Assembly: GCF_040954645.1 (NCBI RefSeq) | Contig: NC_092810.1 | Coordinates: 14,370,377 to 14,434,376, forward strand | DNA: 64,000 bases | DNA from: Diabrotica undecimpunctata | Lineage: Eukaryota > Arthropoda > Insecta > Coleoptera > Chrysomelidae | Direction of reading: 5' to 3' | Shown: positions 10,280-22,784 of the stretch, piece by piece | How the letters are laid out: the number at the start of each line of letters is the position of its first letter | Numbering within the stretch: the first letter of the stretch is position 1 | Notes under the pieces: model-generated | The model's input: only the letters and a program-made list of their open reading frames with translations | Told to the model about the DNA's origin: nothing | The model's database searches: none | Made by a program: the position numbers and the translations under genes

Positions 10280-12560
10280 GACTTATAAGGATGACCAAAA
10301 AACGAGACCTAACATTTATCTTAGGTGACTTTAATGCTAAGTTAGGTAGAGGAAAAGTTTCTGGATTGATCGGAGACTTCGGACATGAAGCAAGGAACGA
10401 GAGGGGAGAAAGAATGACCAAATTCTGCCAACAAAACAACATGGTAGCGACAAATACATGGTTTAAATTACACCCTCGCAGATTGTACACTTGGACTTCA
10501 CCACAACACAATGAAAACAGAGTAATCCGTAACCAAATAGATTACATATTGGTCAACAAAAGATATCACAATGCAATCATCAGTGCAAAAACATATTCTG
10601 GAACTGACATCAATTCCGATCATAATCCTGTTGTTGCAAAAGTTCGCGCAAGATGGAAACTAATAAAGAAACAAAAACCTCAACACCAACTATTAGACAT
10701 CCAATTATTGAAAAACGACATCATACATCAGAAAGTAAATGAAGAATTAAACAAAAATTTAGGAAATATCGACCACAATAGAATTAGCGAGTACGATGAC
10801 ATAAACGTTCTGTGGAAAACTATTAAAGAACAAATGAACAATGTAACGGAAAAACATCTAAAAGTAACACCTAGAAATAACAAACAGGAATGGATGACAG
10901 AAGAGATTTTACAATTAATGAACAAACGAAGACAATCTAAAGGAAAAAATGACAAGGACAGAGAATACAAAAGACTAAATAGAATAATTCGAAAAAAAAT
11001 AACCGAAGCAAAAGTTAAATGGCTGGAAACAAAATGCGTGGAAATAGAAGAACTACAACAAAGGCACGATTTTTTTAATTTACATAAAAAGGTAAAAGAG
11101 TTTACATCGACTACCAAGAGAACGACTTTTCACACCATGCTGAACACGGATGGCAAACTGCTAGAATCAACGGAAGATAAACTGAAAGAATGGGAAAACT
11201 ATATTAAAATTCTTTTTTACGACATACGAGAAGAACCAAGATTGGAAAATAACAACGAAGGGCCAACAATTCTGAAATCTGAAATCATAAATGCAATTAA
11301 TCATCTTAAAACAAATAAAAGCCCAGGTCCAGACGGAATATACCCAGAAACGTTAAAATTAATTAGCGAAGAAAATATCGAACGAGAGAAGCTGTGTTCA
11401 GTTTACTAGTTCTCGTCCAAAAATGCTACGACCAACAGAAAGATATATTTATATGCTTTATAGACTTCGAAAAAGCATTTGATAGAGTAAAACACGACCT
11501 ACTATTAGAACGTTTGCAAGAAGTCGGTTTAGATGGAAAAGACATCATATTCTTAAAAAACTTGTACTAGAACCAAAACGCCAGATTTAGGATCGAAGGT
11601 TCCACATGCGCAGAAGTAGAAATTAGGAGGGGAGTTAGGCAAGGATGTGTTCTGTCGCCTCTGCTGTTTAATCTTTACTCCGAGTTTCTATTTAAAGAAG
11701 CATTGGAGGATTCCAAGGATGGAGTCAATGTGAATGGCGTAAATATCAACAGTATCAGATACGCCGATGATACACTGTTAATTGCGGATTCCGACTTAGG
11801 TCGACAACGACTCATCGACAAGACCAACTCGACCTGTGAGCAATTTGGTATGAAAATAAACATTAAAAAAACAAAAGTGATGTCAATCCGAAAAAACCAA
11901 AACGTACCTCAACCTTGCACAATAAATGGGCACATTTTAGAACAGGTCAATAGATTTAAGTACCTGGGATGTTGGATCGATAGCAGCCTAAATCCTATCT
12001 AGAAATAAGATCGAGAATAGAACAGGCCAGAAAATCTTTCGAAAAAATAAAAAAACTGCTTTGTGATTCTCGAATAAAACTCGAAATTCGACTACGTTTA
12101 TCAAAATGCTACGTCTGGTCGACTCTTCTATATGCAGTTGAAACGTGGACCCTTAAAACATCAACCGTAAATAAATTGGAGGCCTCTGAAATGTGGATCT
12201 ACCGGAGAATACTCAAAATTTCATGGACATCGCATACCTCAAACGAAGAAGTGCTGCATAGAATAGGCAAGGAAAGAGAACTTTTTACCACAGTAAAAGT
12301 TAGAAAAACATCATACCTAGGCCATATACTAAGAAATAATAAGTACCAATATGCATAACTTATAGTGAAAGGAAAAATCGAGGGAAAGAGGGTCCTAGGA
12401 AGGAAAAGACTATCGTGGCTCAGAAACATCTGACAATGGATAGGGCTAAATTTTGAACAGCTAATAAGAACAGCTGAAGATAGAGAAGAGTTTAAAATTG
12501 TAGTAGCCAACCTCCATTGAGGAAAGGGCACTTTAAGAAGAAGAATCAAAAAATTATCAA
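10280..12560 (+). pseudogene. RTE/BovB-like LINE: endonuclease C-half plus RT, near-complete
   Basis: 5'-truncated endonuclease/reverse transcriptase of the family often annotated as craniofacial-development-protein-2-like. A 372-codon frame from 10291 starts inside the endonuclease (FILGDFNAKLG, then NQIDYILVNKRY and SDHNPVVAKVR). It continues through the linker into the RT start (NKSPGPDGIYPETLKL, 11300-11360). A deletion joins this to REAVFSLLVLVQKC near 11390, skipping part of the RT fingers. Then follow FICFIDFEKAFDRVKHDLL, RRGVRQGCVLSPLLFNLYSE, the catalytic RYADDTLLIADSD (11756-11790), FKYLGCW, LLYAVETWTLK, IYRRILKISW, LGHILRNN and GRKRLSWLRN. It has at least four stops or shifts. The 3' end near 12545 is A/G-rich. 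Confidence 0.85.
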
Positions 12561-12774
12561 GAAATATAGAGTCATCAAAAATAATCACAATATTATTATA
12601 GACTTTCTTTTTTGATTGCAGTGAAAATCGAAACGTTAAAATATACGTATTTTAAACTAAAATTGTGGTGAATTCCCAATAAAAATAGTAAATCCTATAT
12701 GTGTGAATAAGCAGAAGATATACTTTGTTTCTAAATCGCCCTGACCCCAAAATAACTGCTGATAAATCTGGATG

Positions 12775-13555
12775 TTTCATTGGAATTCCATTTTTGAAGA
12801 GGCGGTAAAAGATATGGATAAAGACATCTCATTAAATGTAGTCAAGCTCAATAACCTATGGTATGCAGATAATATGATATAATAGTGTTTTCCAATACCA
12901 TAGAAGGACTGCAAAATTTAATGAACAAAATATCGGAAACAAGTAGAATGTGAAATCTGTATGTGAACCGAATGCGAATTCAACGTCTCACAGCACAACT
13001 ACGTAAAAACTATAATCAATGAGTTGTAGAACAATAACCAAGAGATTAAACGTCGCATCGGAAAGTGCGTCGTCAAAACTGCATTCTTGACTATGAGCTC
13101 TGTGCTCAAGAGCCATGACCTCACCCTAGAAACAAAAATAAATGTACCATGTACTCAGAACTTTTGTACGGAGTAGAAACGTGGACATTAAAGGTAGAAA
13201 CTCTATCAAACCTTCAGGCTTTTGAGCTCTGGTTATACAGAAGGATCCTGAATATACCGTGGATAGACAAAGTCACCAATAAAAGAGTACTACAGAGGAT
13301 AAACACAACCTCGGATTTGGTCAACATCGTGAAGGGCTGTAAGCTGCAGCACGTGGGACATATAATGAGAAATCAAGGCAGATATGGGCTACTCCAATGC
13401 ATTGTGCAAGGTAAAATTGAAGACTCCAGGATGAAGAAGAATATCCTGGCTTGCTAACCTGACAGCTATTCCGTATAGCAACTAACAAAGTTATCATAGC
13501 CAGAATGATCGACACGTTCGGAATAGACAATCAGCCTAAAAAGAATGTGTTACAA
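12775..13555 (+). pseudogene. RTE-like LINE, RT palm to C-terminus
   Basis: A second RTE-family copy, more decayed. FEEAVKDMD precedes WYADNMI near 12861 (YADD changed to YADN), then a segment rich in stops. From 13149 a 102-codon frame gives LLYGVETWTLKVETLSNLQAFELWLYRRILNIPW split by this copy's wear, VLQRI, LQHVGHIMRN and LLQCIVQGKIE, and in another frame LFRIATNKVIIARMID. The same family recurs at 52860-53295, and the two share an unusual stretch (HDLTLETK, then NTTSDLVNIVKGC). Confidence 0.75.
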
Positions 13556-15299
13556 TAGGTCGTAATTAATTTTCATACCTCTGAGGGGTAAGAGTGGGTT
13601 ACCCCAAACTCCTTAATTTTCACCCTTTTTTCACCAACATCTATTGTTTAATAGTCATATTAGTGCCACAGAGTTAGTTAATATACTCCTCCGAAACGAC
13701 GTGACTGAGTTTTATGAAATTTTCTTATTACGAACTATTCTCAGACATACTGAAGAATATATACGCAAAATTTCGTAAAAATCAGTCCAGTCGTTCTGGA
13801 GAAAGAGGCATTCACATGACAACAACATGCGTTCTTCTCAGGTGGTCACCTATTCAAGTTCTAATCGCAACCGACACCACTTGACTTCGGTAATCGAACA
13901 AGAGCCGGTATATTCAGTGTGGTATAGCTGTTGTTCTATCTATCTATACTGACATTTATTTTATTAATCCTAGCTGCCTTTGTTAGTCATAGTACGGTGC
14001 CATCTAATAGCTATATTGCAATTTAAACTGACAGAAAAACTGTTTTTAAAGCCTTTTCGTACAATTTTTAAAAAATTATCTTTTACATAAACCTTCTCCT
14101 GATAATAGGAAACATAAAAAAAGAATTATCTAATTTGGTGCAGTCGTCCTAAAGTGATGCCCGTACAAACATTTCGGTGATTCAAATAAAAAATCCGGCG
14201 CTAGTGGGTTAAGGTAGAAATAATAAAGTTAGAAACAAACAAGGTTTTATGTCATGCCAATATGGAATGACATAAAACAAGCATTTCAATAAAATGGAAA
14301 ATACTATGAAATATATCTCAAATATAAATGAATTTCGATTGTTTAATAAAAAATTCAGTGATATTAAATTTAGTATTTTATGTACGAATTAGGTTTTGAT
14401 TAAATATTAATAAAATCGTCAATTAAATTTATATTTATTATCATTTAGCTTTCATAATATGAGAAAAGTGCTTCCAAACTAAAACTCGAATCGCTCGAAT
14501 TAGTTTTATTTGTTTTGTATTATATAATATCGTTTTTATTCGAGTTATATACCTACAACAATACTGATTTTGTGATACCTATCTATTTATATTATCGAAT
14601 TTGTACTCAACGGTAGTTTTTAATTAATGTTTTATTGACATTAATTATACTTTTATGTTTTCGAGATAAAAATTTTGTTTCAATTTGCTGTAATATTATC
14701 GACAACAATATACCACTACCAATATATCGTTGGTTATTACCGAAAGGGATTTTACCCGAAAATACCCAATGAAATCGTATGTGACATTTATAATCTGATA
14801 ATAGCGCGAATTTTCGTTGGATTGTAAATGTCACATTTGATTGAGTAGCTGAAAAATTTACGGTAGAATTTATTGAATTCCACGTTACAATTTTAATGCA
14901 TGTGTTTAACTGAATTTCAATTTAAAAATGCCATGATGATAAGATACGTATATGCATTTATTGTGGTTGCAGTAGAATAGGCCAAACAAATATGTTTTAT
15001 ATATGAGGGGTATAGAAGTCACATCTATCAAAATTTTCGGGAAACGTGAAAAATTATTAAAGACGACTTCTACGATATTTAAGATTTCTGTTTAATTTAC
15101 TTCTTGTATTCCGGCATAATGTTTATCAGAAAAATACAAAATAAAAAATATACATATAAAAAATACAAAATAAAAAAAGGTGTAGTTTCAGTATAAAATT
15201 GATTTTATTTATGGACATTGCGGGATTTGAAACAAAATTTAACAACTTTGGATTGAAATACAAATTTCTTCCAAAAAACAGACTTGGGCTTGCCAATAA
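13556..15299. other. No recognisable gene; AT-rich
   Basis: Contains a phrase at 13765-13815 (CGCAAAATTTCGTAAAAATCAG and what follows) of a kind common in insect interspersed repeats. A short inverted repeat around TGTGACATTTA / TAAATGTCACA lies at about 14783-14836. I see no coding family. Confidence 0.4.
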
Positions 15300-16670
15300 A
15301 GTCTATCTGAATGGTTTGAATGTAATCTAGGAGTGAAACAGGGATGTCTTTTAAGTCCATTACTGTTTGCGTTTTTCTTGAGTGACCTACATGAACCATT
15401 GGGAGGCGGTTTGGAGATAAATGGTTTGATTATAAGACTTTTATTATATGCAGATGATTTGGTTTTGATGGCAATCAATCCAAAGGTGCTATAGCAGATG
15501 AGTAATGAACTGGGAAAATACTGCAGGATGTGGAAACCAAAAATAAATTTAGATAAATCCAAAATTGTTATATTCAGAAGAGGAGGTGGTGTAATCAGAG
15601 AATCTTGGAAACTGAATGGTCGAGTATTAGAGGTAGTGAATAATTATAATTATTTGAGAATGATAGTAACACCTAAGTTTTCGTTTAAAGCTCATCTAAA
15701 AAAGTGCCAGAGTTAGGCAAACGTGGCGATTCATACGGCTTGGAGTAGTTTAGTATATACTGCTGATATACCCTTTTTGGCTAGAGTAACAGTGTATGAG
15801 TCGGTGGTAAGAATAATTTTGACTTATGAATCTCAGGTATGGGGCCTATTTGAGTAGGATGAGGTGGAGATAATTAGAAGATTTTATATAAAAAAAATGT
15901 TTACTTATCCAAACTATTGTACTAACTTTATGTTAGAATTGGAGACAGATATTGCTAGAGTCAGGCTATATACGATAAAGTTACATAAAAAAATATGTTA
16001 AAAAAATACTAGGATAATCGACTAATAGGATGCCAAAGAAAGAAATAATGAGAGCAAGGTGTAGCTGGTGGAAAAATTGGATGAGCATGGGAGAAAAATT
16101 TGGTATTAAGGTAAGGTGTGAATAAGAATAGAAAAATAGCTGGCCTAGTATGATTGAGAATATGATAGAAAAAAAGGAAGGAGGAGATACAGCGTCAGGC
16201 TGAGATCAGGGCACTCGAATCAAACTTTTGTGGACACTACAAAAAACTGCGAGGAGAAGGAGCAAATATGCATTATCTACTGGAAATGAAAAATTTTGGG
16301 GACATTCGATGGCTGTTCAAATTAAGATGTGAAGTTCTATATTTGAATGATGGACCTGACAAAAAAGATGAAAGAAAGTTTGTAACACGAAGGAAACGGA
16401 AGATGTAATACATTTTTTGGGAAAATGTTCGGTGTTGAGAGAGATTAGATTAAAGTGGTTGGGTAAAAATGAACTAAGTAGAGTAGAAGTAAATACTATA
16501 ATAAGACAAGGACAGGCTGAGTTAGTAGGTTATTGTAGGGAAGCATGGCCGTATATAGATATTTATTTAAACCCAGCTTTTTTATGTTTTCAAGGAGGTT
16601 CTTGTGGTAGAAAGAATAATAGGTATCGTCTGGGTACTTTCCATTCTCCATTGTCAACTTATTTATATTT
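15300..16670 (+). pseudogene. Non-LTR reverse transcriptase, 5'-truncated, clade unresolved
   Basis: The translation starts at the RT palm: SEWFECNLGVKQGCLLSPLL, FFLSDLHEPLGGGL, and the intact catalytic box LLYADDLVLMA near 15447. A 72-codon clean frame at 15498-15716 holds CRMWKPKINLDKSKIVIF and NNYNYLRMIVTPKFSFK. Further blocks continue in shifted frames (YESVVRIILTYESQVWG, ARVRLYTIKLHKK). A C-terminal zinc-knuckle-like segment [19 protein letters not shown] at 16390-16460 leads into a final helix-rich tail. The overall plan matches Jockey/CR1/L2-type LINEs, but it differs clearly from the RTE copies around it. Multiple stops make it inactive. Confidence 0.7.
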
Positions 16671-16772
16671 TTAGATTTCTGTAGTACTTGGCGATCTTTT
16701 CGTTGTACTTAATACGCAGATTATTTTTGTTAGGTATCGCCACATCGATTAGTGTTGTTTGTTTTGTTAGTT

Positions 16773-16785
16773 TATTAACTAGCAC
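16773..16785. repeat. SINE target-site duplication, left copy
   Basis: TATTAACTAGCAC, identical to 17153-17165. Removing the insert restores the LINE reading frame across the site. Confidence 0.85.
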
Positions 16786-17165
<380 letters not shown>

Positions 17166-18500
17166 GAGATCTGGTCTATTATGTACTACAGTTTGGTCTG
17201 TAAGCACAGTGCAATCCCAGTGTAGCTTGTATTACTCGGCGCTTGTAATTTTCGGCGCTTGCTTTACTCCTAGATATTTATAAATGTCATTTTCGCCCAC
17301 AGCCTCGATGTTTTGGTCACTTTACATATCGAATTCTCTGGGCTGAACCTTTCCCTTGACTATATTTAGTACACGGTAATTGTCTAACCCAAAGTGCATA
17401 CTGATATCATTTGAAAAAGTTTCTACAGTTTTTAAAATTTGATCTAAGTAATTTCAAGTGAAAGCCATTAGTTTCAAATCATCCATATACAACAGATGAT
17501 TAAGTTTTGCCACTACAGTATTGTTGTTTTTAATGCTAAAACCTGAGTCAGTGGAGTTCAATAGCTGGGATAGTGGGTTCATCACTAGTCACAATGAACT
17601 CAGCGAGTCTCCTTGGAATACGCCGCGGTTAATTGTGATATTTTCCGTTTCGATATTGTTTTCATCAGGTATTTGGAGCTGAATTTTCGTCTTCCAATCT
17701 GTCATTATATGTCTTAAAAAGGTCACTATATTTGTATCCATTTTATACATTTTTATATCTACCAGCCATTCATGTGGCCCTGAGTCAAAGGCTTTCTTAT
17801 AGTTAATAAAGCTAGTGAAGAGGTTTCTTTTTTTGGTGTATGTCTGGTTAGAAATGACTGGGTCGATAATAAGTTGTTCTTTGCAATCCATGAAACCTTT
17901 AGCGCATCCTTTCTGTTGAGGTTCTATGATATTGTTTAGAGCGAAGTGTTGGTGGATGCGCTGGGCTACACAGGATGTGACCAATTTATACAGAGTTGGA
18001 AGACACGTAATTGGCCGGTCCTTGGCTAGATCTTGGGTATTATTTTGATCCTTCGGTATTAAATAAGTTGTTCCCTGAGTTAGGAATGATGATAGTTTCT
18101 GCGGATTAGAAATAACACGATTAATATTAGTGTTGACAAGCACTCATAAGCACTCCAGAACTTCTTAAGCCAGAAGTTTTGAACTCCGTCTGGTCCAGGA
18201 GATTTCCAGTTATGAAGCTCTTTGATGAAATTAGAGACTTCTTCTGTGATGAAGGATTCGTAGACAGTTATACGGTAGTGTTGACAGCTGTGCATCGTAT
18301 CTTCTATCCATCCAGCATTGGTGTTAAGAGCAGCTGGTGTGGCAAGTTGATTTCCCCAAAACTCCTGAATTTCTCCTTGACTTGGTATGACTTATTGGCA
18401 CTTTTGACAGTGGAATTGATTTTCTTATAGAACGCCTTCTTGGCATGTTCAAAAAGCGCATTATTGTTATTATTAATATATAAACAGCTTTCACTCCCTC

Positions 18501-18879
18501 TAAAAGACAAATTCAATCATTTCAAATGCAAGCTATAGCTTACTGGTATACACTGTTATTATTGTTTAGTCTAGTGCGACGTCTTACTCAGTAAGATATA
18601 TACATTTAGTTTATTACTATAAAATTTATATGAATATCTATTTAATTTATTTTTTAATAGTTTTAATGACGTTGTTAGATAGAAGAAGACTTAGTGTAAT
18701 TTTTTGTATATTAGAGAATAATATCTGTTTGCCAACCCTCCTGATGGCATATGCCAAGGAGAACAAATGTCGCTAAAAGAGAATATTGTAAAAATGTATA
18801 ATTATTGTTGTAAAACTAAAGCTTATAAAAATGAACATTGTTTATCACAACAAATTTCACATCCCAGTTGTTTTTTTTG
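18501..18879. other. No recognisable gene
   Basis: AT-rich stretch at the 5' break of the R4-like LINE. No feature seen. Confidence 0.4.
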
Positions 18880-19345
18880 GAAAAAATTCTTTACATAACC
18901 CATTTGTCAATAGTGCCTCGTCATTATTTAGAGAACAATGTACGGTATCTTTATTAAACTATAAACCGGAATTTTCCTGCCAATCAGCTCCATAATGCGT
19001 TTCTAATAGTTTGGCTACACTCTGAGCCTTCATTTTGTCACTTACTCGGCCAGCTTCAAAATTGTCAGGATCAATCGAACGAATATGTTTTCAATTTTAA
19101 CAAATGCCCTTTGAAACACCAATGAAAGTATTATAGTTGACTTCGTCTGAACCTCAATTGCATTATCATTCCAGTTCAAAATCCCAAAGCGTTTGCAATT
19201 TTGAAATTGAAAGTGCCAAGCTCTTAGTGGTTTCATAACTTTATACTGAGGTTTTCCAATCAAACACTTCCCAGTCCTCGGCCAATTTATATGTGGCGTT
19301 TTGTTCTATTTTAGCTACATACTGCTCCAGATTGGTTATCAAATT
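18880..19345 (-). pseudogene. Orphan coding relic, possibly C-terminal part of the 30.7-31.8 kb family
   Basis: The minus strand reads as coding in three alternating frames. NLEQYVAKIEQNATYKLAED leads to WEVFDWKT (about 19340-19250), a 73-codon open stretch from 19263 contains KPLRAWHFQFQNCKRFGILN, and a third frame gives PDNFEAGRVSDKMKAQSVAK, then LLETHYGADWQENSGL and NKDTVHCSLNNDEALL down to about 18880. Codon-like continuity across shifts argues for a decayed protein gene, not chance. A block of the shape DW-VFDWKT...WHF-F-CKRF recalls the C-termini of a widespread uncharacterised insect family. That link is from memory and uncertain. Confidence 0.35.
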
Positions 19346-19423
19346 TCTGTTTTTTTTTAATAATTTGGTAAATCTCGGTTAATTTATATTATAGAACTAT
19401 AAAAATATTAAAACTAGGTACGT

Positions 19424-19495
19424 CATTACCGGTCCCCGATTATTAATAACGCATCGTGTTCGAGCCAAGCTATCGGTTCCAGGGGACCGGTAATG
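19424..19495. repeat. 14-bp perfect inverted repeat (hairpin)
   Basis: CATTACCGGTCCCC at 19424-19437 and its complement at 19482-19495, with a 44-bp loop that is GC-richer than its surroundings. Confidence 0.7.
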
Positions 19496-19679
19496 CACAG
19501 TTCCATGGTTTACAATTTTAGGAAAGCAGCCAACTTGCTAATAGGGCAAGTCCGCTGAAAAATTAAAAAGCTCACATATTTTAAATTATATAATCAATAA
19601 ATCAAAGTACATCGAGATCTCGAGCAAAAAAGGAATAAACACCAGGGGATCCTTTAAATTGTAGGTGAAGGATGGTTGT

Positions 19680-20315
19680 GAAGATCAGTTGTAGAATTCG
19701 AGAAGGTGGATGAATATATGTACTTAGGTTCTCTTATTGATCAGACATGTAAGGAAGAAACTGAAATCAACCTGAGACTGACCAAGAGCAACAGTTGTGC
19801 TGGAGCCATGAGCAAAATAATTAAGGCCAAAGATATATCTCGTAATACAAAAAACAAGAGTATACAAAACTATAATTAGACCCACAATGCTGTACGCTGC
19901 CGAGACATGGACTAGGAACAAAACCATACAGAACACATTGGAAGCATGGGAAAGAAAGATACTTCGCAGAATGTTTGGTGGAAAAGTAGTAGAGGAAGAA
20001 TGGAGAACACGTACTAATGCAGAAGTGTACTATTTGTATGCTAACCCAACAATAACAAAAGTGGTGAAAAAACGTAGACTAGAATGGCTCGGTCATCTAG
20101 AAAAAATGCGAAGTAATAGACTAGTCAAGAATATTGCTTGGAGAGTACCTGAGGGCAAAAAAAAGAGCAAGACCAAGAAAGAAATGGAGAGATGTAGTGA
20201 TAAGATGTCAGAGAGATGGGAATCAGAGATTGGAAGCTGATAGCTAAGAACAGAAAATGATGGAAATTGTCCATTCAGCAATGGGCCAAAAAGGTCTGTT
20301 AACGCTGTACATACA
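19680..20315 (+). pseudogene. RTE-like LINE C-terminal region
   Basis: The translation begins FEKVDEYMYLGSLIDQTCKE and passes through RLTKSNSCAGAMSKIIKAKD. A frame change near 19870 gives the 117-codon open stretch at 19887: LYAAETWTRNK, LEAWERKILRRMFGG, RTRTNAEVYYLY, RLEWLGHLEKM and ending near KKSKTKKEMERC. This is the thumb and C-terminal tail of a BovB/RTE-like RT lacking the palm and endonuclease. The 3' end carries TACATACATACAT (20307-20319), a short tandem tail. Confidence 0.75.
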
Positions 20316-20319
20316 TACA

Positions 20320-21480
20320 TAATTTTTTTTAACAGTGTACTCGTTATATTCTCTTATTAGTGTTCCCAGATACATATACGTTTACTCTTCCGATCTACCG
20401 GTCTTTTGTTTTTATGTTTTAATTATTATTGTTGTTAAATTCTTATAGATATATTATCTGTAATCATAAATATGTACAATTCTCACCGATTTTGTCAAAT
20501 AAAAATGTGTCAGTTATATCGCAATAAAACTAACGGTTTGTTTAAAAAAGTGAATCCAAATTAATCTAATAAATCATTTGACTAATTTTCAGAAAATAAT
20601 ATTTAAAAACTTGAGTAGCTTGATATCGTTTTTTTTTATTTGGTGTATTTTGAAGCTGTCACTTCCAGTGGATTGATTATACTGAAGGACCTATGCGTAT
20701 ACAGCGAACGATATGGGAAAGAGGAAAAGGAGGATAAAACGAACGCAAAATAATGTTTGTTGGAAGAAATTGACTTTCGTTCGAGATACTTAAAATTTTA
20801 CAAATGTTAAGCGGAACCACTTTTGGCTTCCATTGTACATTACGAGTTTGGGGAAAAGCGTAACAACGATAATATCTGCAATTATTGGGTTTACATGAAA
20901 TACTACTGTTTTAAAATTTTATCTACAGTATATAAAATGTTTTTTGTTCAGAGAGTTTGACGGAATAAAGCCGTTTCAAAATAATATCGTGTTATTTTTT
21001 AGTAAACATCGACATCATAAATTTTAAAAGTAACATAATGATTTGTGATATTTTTCAAGGAGCCATAACATTAGTCTGTAAATATGTTTGGGCTACGGCC
21101 GATAATTTTTTAGATCCAAGAATAGGAGTAACAGAATGGAAGCTATTAAAAAATGAAGGAAATACAAAAAAATTGAAGGACAAATAACTGACGGTCGATC
21201 TGTGGTCGGTAGGTGCAAACGGGTGAGATTTTAACACAATTTTTTTTACAGGAACTTAGTATAAATATTTTTTGAATATGTCGATGCAGTTCCTATGGTG
21301 GCCTATTTTACTTTTTTTGGACAGTTTTTACCTATTTTCTGTAAAGTTGATCGAAAATTGTTAGTTAGTATGAGTGTGCTCTTTGCAAGTGCGTGTTTAA
21401 TCTGTATTTTGACTTTTCATTGTAATTTTTCCCCTTTCTACGCTTATCATAGGAGCATGAATGGAACTAGGAGCTAGGAG
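20320..21480. other. No recognisable gene
   Basis: AT-rich. Short hydrophobic ORFs (for example 21295-21477) lack family motifs. Confidence 0.4.
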
Positions 21481-21705
21481 CAGGAACTGTCGGAATTTTA
21501 CAGAATTTGTCAGTATGTGCCTGAAAAAGTTGATGAACGGCATTTATCGGGTAGCAATTCGGGAGATTAAGTTGAGATTAAAGAGCTGTCTAGTACTTCT
21601 GCTTTAACTTCAAATGCAGTTTCCAATACTCAGAAAGGATTACCAACCGAGTTAAAGCAATTCGCGAAAACAATTAAGGAAATCCCTTCGTCTGCACCAT
21701 AAAAT
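21481..21705 (+). pseudogene. Coding-like stretch, possibly upstream part of the pogo relic at 22785
   Basis: The plus frame reads ELSEFYRICQYVPEKVDERH, then one stop, then VEIKELSSTSALTSNAVSNT and GLPTELKQFAKTIKEIPSS: about 75 codons with a single stop. Ser/Thr-rich linkers of this sort precede the C-terminal zinc tail in pogo-like transposases, and such a tail begins at 22785 on the same strand beyond an inverted LINE. No catalytic motif is visible, so the link is an inference. Confidence 0.3.
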
Positions 21706-21869
21706 AAGCACAGAAGACCATAAACCATATGCGAAAGGTAAGTGATTAGTTCGGTACAGAAATTGATAACCTGGAAACTGACGGACATCGTTGTTTGCAC
21801 CAATACATTATATAACTTGCAAAATAGTTCATTTGGTGTACAATAGTTATAGACCAAACAGGTATCTTC

Positions 21870-22745
21870 TCATTGCGCCGTCTCCTTTCGAAGGTTGGCA
21901 ATCCAAATGGCAATGGTAGTTTTGGAAACTGCTGCGCGAAAGATCTCTGCGGATGAGCGGTCGAACCATCTTCTCAGGTCTTTCAGCCACGAGTTCTGGC
22001 ATCTTCCTACTAATCTTTTGCCCTGTACTTTTCCTTTCAGTATAATTTGAAGTAATTCATATCTTTCGCCTCTCAACACATGACCCAAGTATTGCATTTT
22101 CCTCTCTTTGATTATTCTTAATAATTTTTTTGTTTACACATGCGACGAAGTACCTCAACATTAGTAACTCTTTGTACCCATGAAATCCTCAACATTCGTC
22201 TGTATATATATATACATCTCAAAGGCATCTATTCCTTTTTCTATTTCAGAGTCCATTGTGCAACTTTCACAGCCATACAGTAAGACAGAAAAAACGTAAC
22301 ATCTGATCATTCGGATTCTAAGCTGTAGATTAAGGTCTGATCTTGTAAAAAATGTTTTAATGCTCATGAATGTTTTCCTTACTTGTTCCATTCTTGATAG
22401 GCTTGATTTCTTTTTTTGGACTACACTGACTATTGATATTTGTTCCCAAATATTTTATGGAATTTACCTGTTCTACTATTTGACCCTTGGCATACATCTG
22501 TACGTTTATTGGTGTCTTTGAAAATACTAAAGTTTTAGTTTTGGAAACGTTTAGATGTAAACCGAACATTTCGCTGTGGTGAACTACCGCATTTATTATA
22601 TTTTGTAGTTCTTGTGCGTTGCTTGCTATTAAGACGGTGTCATTAGCATATCTGATGTTGTCTATGCTGATTCCGTTAATCTTAATTCCGCCTTGGACCT
22701 ATACAGGTATACCGTGATTTATTTCAATCTTGACTATATTCACAC
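21870..22745 (-). pseudogene. RTE-like LINE, RT palm to C-terminus
   Basis: Minus-strand RT relic. GGIKINGISIDNIRYANDTV (about 22690-22630) shows the catalytic YADD changed to YAND. A 70-codon frame from 22569 gives HLNVSKTKTLVFSKTPINVQ and NSIKYLGTNINSQ. The next frame (22391) gives RIRMIRCYVFSVLLYGCES and IDAFEMYIY, and the last (22097) gives MQYLGHVLRGERYELLQIIL, KGKVQGKRLVGR and ending IANLRKE. Order and spacing match the copy at 10280-12560. It is 5'-truncated before the RT fingers. Confidence 0.8.
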
Positions 22746-22784
22746 AAAACACTAAGACGGAACAGGGAACGAAGGTTTCTTCAT

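Noticed and set aside
10728..11117. 129-codon minus ORF
   Set aside because: Lies antisense to the RTE endonuclease/linker region, whose plus frame carries clear family motifs.
21295..21477. Possible chemoreceptor-like membrane segment
   Set aside because: A single hydrophobic 60-codon ORF without conserved C-terminal motifs or exon structure.
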